Shown: positions 14,660 through 16,241 of the stretch, in pieces
Layout of the letters: every line of letters starts with the position of its first letter
How positions within the stretch are numbered: position 1 is the stretch's first letter
The notes under the pieces: generated by a model
The model's input: the letters and a program-made list of their open reading frames with translations, nothing else
Database searches by the model: none
Told to the model about the DNA's origin: nothing
NCBI GenBank assembly: GCA_021827245.1
Contig: JAKAWN010000121.1
Coordinates: 1-16,241 of the forward strand
Length of the DNA stretch: 16,241 bases
Reading direction: 5' to 3'
Source of the DNA: Acidobacteriota bacterium
Lineage (GTDB): Bacteria; Acidobacteriota; Terriglobia; UBA7540
Translations under genes and position numbers: made by a program

Positions 14660-15274
14660 ATGGCTCACACGATTTTCCAGACGCTTTCGGATTTCTTTTC
14701 GAGGTATGGCTATGGGGTGGTCTTTCTCGGAGTCATGCTGGAGAATGCAGGGATTCCCATCCCGGGCGAGACGGTTCTCTTATTTGCAGGATTTCTCGCC
14801 TACCACGGGCAAATTGACCTTTTCACGAGCATTCTTGTGGGGATCGCCGGAGCCACCCTCGGCGACTCGATGGGATTTCTCATCGGCCATTACGGCGGCC
14901 GACCTTTCATCGAAAGATTCATCCGCAGAGTGCCGGTCATTGCAAAATCTTTTGACCATTCTCAGACCTTATTCCTGAAATACGGACAGTGGGCCGTCTT
15001 TACGGGCCGGTTTATTACGGGTCTGCGTATGTTTGCGGGGATCCTTGCGGGGCTTTTTCGCATGCCTTACCGACGTTTTCTGTTCTTCAATTTCACCGGA
15101 GCGACGGCCTGGGCCATCACGATTACCTATGTGGGATTCCTGTTCGGAAACAGTTGGCAACTGGTTCAGCAGCACTTTGTGGAGGTCAATGGGACCGTCA
15201 TGGCCGCTGTCGCACTTGCTGTTTTGATTGGCGTGATCTCGTACTATGTCAAGAAGAAGCGGCGATCTTCCTGA
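14660..15274 (+). CDS. DedA-family (SNARE-associated/VTT domain) membrane protein
   Basis: From ATG 14660 the product has 204 residues, usual for DedA. It has the first re-entrant motif LENAGIPIPGETVLLFAGFLA, a GATLGDSMGFLIGHYGG helix, the basic stretch PFIERFIRRVP, the second re-entrant motif FTGRFITGLRMFAGILAGLFRM and two C-terminal helices ending in KKKRRSS. DedA proteins are inner-membrane transporters; several are implicated in recycling undecaprenyl phosphate or other lipid carriers, with effects on envelope integrity. An in-frame TTG at 14621 would add 13 residues (ARPEKFFTHFSN...); I prefer ATG 14660 because the family usually starts there, although neither has a strong ribosome binding site. 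It is divergent from metH/F, and its 3' end overlaps the convergent peptidase gene by 26 bp. Confidence 0.9.
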   Translation: MAHTIFQTLSDFFSRYGYGVVFLGVMLENAGIPIPGETVLLFAGFLAYHGQIDLFTSILVGIAGATLGDSMGFLIGHYGGRPFIERFIRRVPVIAKSFDHSQTLFLKYGQWAVFTGRFITGLRMFAGILAGLFRMPYRRFLFFNFTGATAWAITITYVGFLFGNSWQLVQQHFVEVNGTVMAAVALAVLIGVISYYVKKKRRSS

Positions 15275-16241
15275 AGTCCCGGTTGGCGTGATTCTCTGTA
15301 GAACTTTGGCCTGATACTGTCTGGCTCCCACCTAACCATTCCTGGCGAATTCTCACCTCTTGTTCTGTGGCGCCGGGCAGATCATCGATCGAATACTCGT
15401 CCGGCTGGGGCGGATCGAGGGTGACGTAGACAAAATGGCGTTTTTCGTGACGATCCACCTCAAACAAAACCTTGGCGCCCGGGGGATAGATGCTCAGCCG
15501 GTCGTTCAGACTATCGGTGGCGAGAGACTGGTCGTCCACCGAGATCAGTACGTCGTCGCTGCTCAAGCCGGCACGATCTGCCGCGCCACCCGGCCGAACG
15601 GCCAAAATTCTGAGTCCCGTGTCAACCGGTCCCACTAACGCACCAAGGCTTGGAGGCGCATTTCTCGATGTCGCAACGTGGAGCATCAAGCCGGCTTTCG
15701 CGAGGATCTGATTGTATGGAAGTGGAACAACGCCATCGACGTATTTTCGGAAAAATGACGTCAAGTCAGCGCCAGACACCTGGTTGACGGCGTGGAGAAT
15801 ATCCTCTTCCGTGTAGCCATGGCCCCGCAGATAGTAACTGGTCGCGGGGCTTTCATAGAATTTCCGATACATGAGCCGCATCACATCATCCAGTGACTTT
15901 TTGCCGTTGGTATTCGAGCGGATTTCGAGATCGAGCAGCATTCCCAGCAAGGCTCCTTTGTTGTAGTACGAGATGGTGGAGTTGGCAAAGTTGGTTTCCT
16001 GCATCTGCGGCGCTCGATCGTAAAACCAGGCATGGAAACTTGAACTCTCCGCGGACATCAGCTTGCGGCCCGGATCGCTGCGGAGCGTTTGGATTTCCTG
16101 GGCCAGGCGGTTCAGGAATTCCTGCCGGGTCCAGAGGCCGGAGCGCAGCATGGCGACATAGGAGTAGTAAGTGGTCACGCCTTCGACAAACCACAAAGAC
16201 TTTGTGTAAACCTTGGTGCTGTAGTTAAACGGAGATCGGAA
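15249..16241 (-). CDS. M61 glycyl-aminopeptidase-like metallopeptidase with C-terminal PDZ domain (5' end beyond window)
   Basis: The frame is open to the right edge; 330 residues of the C-terminal part are visible. Near the edge, SLWFVEGVTTYYSYV matches the M61 segment in which the Glu (visible residue 20) is the third zinc ligand; the HExxH helix must lie just outside the window. SYYNKGALLGMLLDLEIR is the conserved Tyr-containing region, followed by a helical domain (SLDDVMRLMYRKFYE, GYTEEDILHAVNQVSG). A PDZ domain lies at about 204-275 (GLRILAVRPGGAADRAGL, DDVLISVDDQSL). The tail after about 290 is polar and low-complexity. Family members are aminopeptidases preferring N-terminal Gly/Ala and are often exported, but the signal region is not visible. 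The TTG at 16196 is internal, not a start. Confidence 0.88.
   Translation of the reverse strand, partial: FRSPFNYSTKVYTKSLWFVEGVTTYYSYVAMLRSGLWTRQEFLNRLAQEIQTLRSDPGRKLMSAESSSFHAWFYDRAPQMQETNFANSTISYYNKGALLGMLLDLEIRSNTNGKKSLDDVMRLMYRKFYESPATSYYLRGHGYTEEDILHAVNQVSGADLTSFFRKYVDGVVPLPYNQILAKAGLMLHVATSRNAPPSLGALVGPVDTGLRILAVRPGGAADRAGLSSDDVLISVDDQSLATDSLNDRLSIYPPGAKVLFEVDRHEKRHFVYVTLDPPQPDEYSIDDLPGATEQEVRIRQEWLGGSQTVSGQSSTENHANRDFRKIAASS

Overview
The window looks like chromosomal DNA from a GC-rich Gram-negative-type bacterium. Acidobacteriota is my best guess, inferred from the mix of protein families (GIDE-domain membrane protein, DUF3617, Tat-exported enolase-superfamily enzyme, M61-PDZ peptidase, bifunctional homocysteine methyltransferase/MTHFR); no rRNA or marker tree is available to confirm it. 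I see no tRNA, rRNA, CRISPR array, prophage or intact insertion sequence.

Left part, plus strand (1-4480): the 3' end of mreC and all of mreD (cell-shape genes); a decayed MetE-like methyltransferase pseudogene with frameshifts, a nonsense codon and an apparent microhomology-mediated internal deletion; a 555-bp gene-free stretch with hairpins; a GIDE-family membrane protein; and a secreted DUF3617 protein.

Middle (4572-7783): a minus-strand polytopic 4Fe-4S ferredoxin-type membrane protein of the NapH/NosR kind. Upstream of it are three FNR/DNR-type dyads (TGAY-N4-RTCA) spaced about two helical turns apart, which points to control by oxygen or nitric oxide. Next comes a plus-strand two-gene unit: a 140-aa protein of unknown function and a lone single-ring AAA+ ATPase resembling the second ATPase domain of ClpC/ClpB. 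Its promoter region holds A-tracts and a perfect 7-bp inverted repeat. This pair is the best candidate for an uncharacterised system here.

Right part, mostly minus strand (7975-14509): a Tat-signal mandelate-racemase/galactonate-dehydratase-like enzyme, then a tight four-gene run in the order metH-metF fusion, xseB, ispA, dxs. The last three overlap at their stop/start codons. dxs makes DXP, the first MEP-pathway intermediate, and ispA joins the resulting IPP/DMAPP into farnesyl diphosphate. xseB has no xseA beside it.

Right end: a plus-strand DedA membrane protein whose 3' end overlaps, tail to tail, a minus-strand M61 glycyl-aminopeptidase-like gene that runs off the window.
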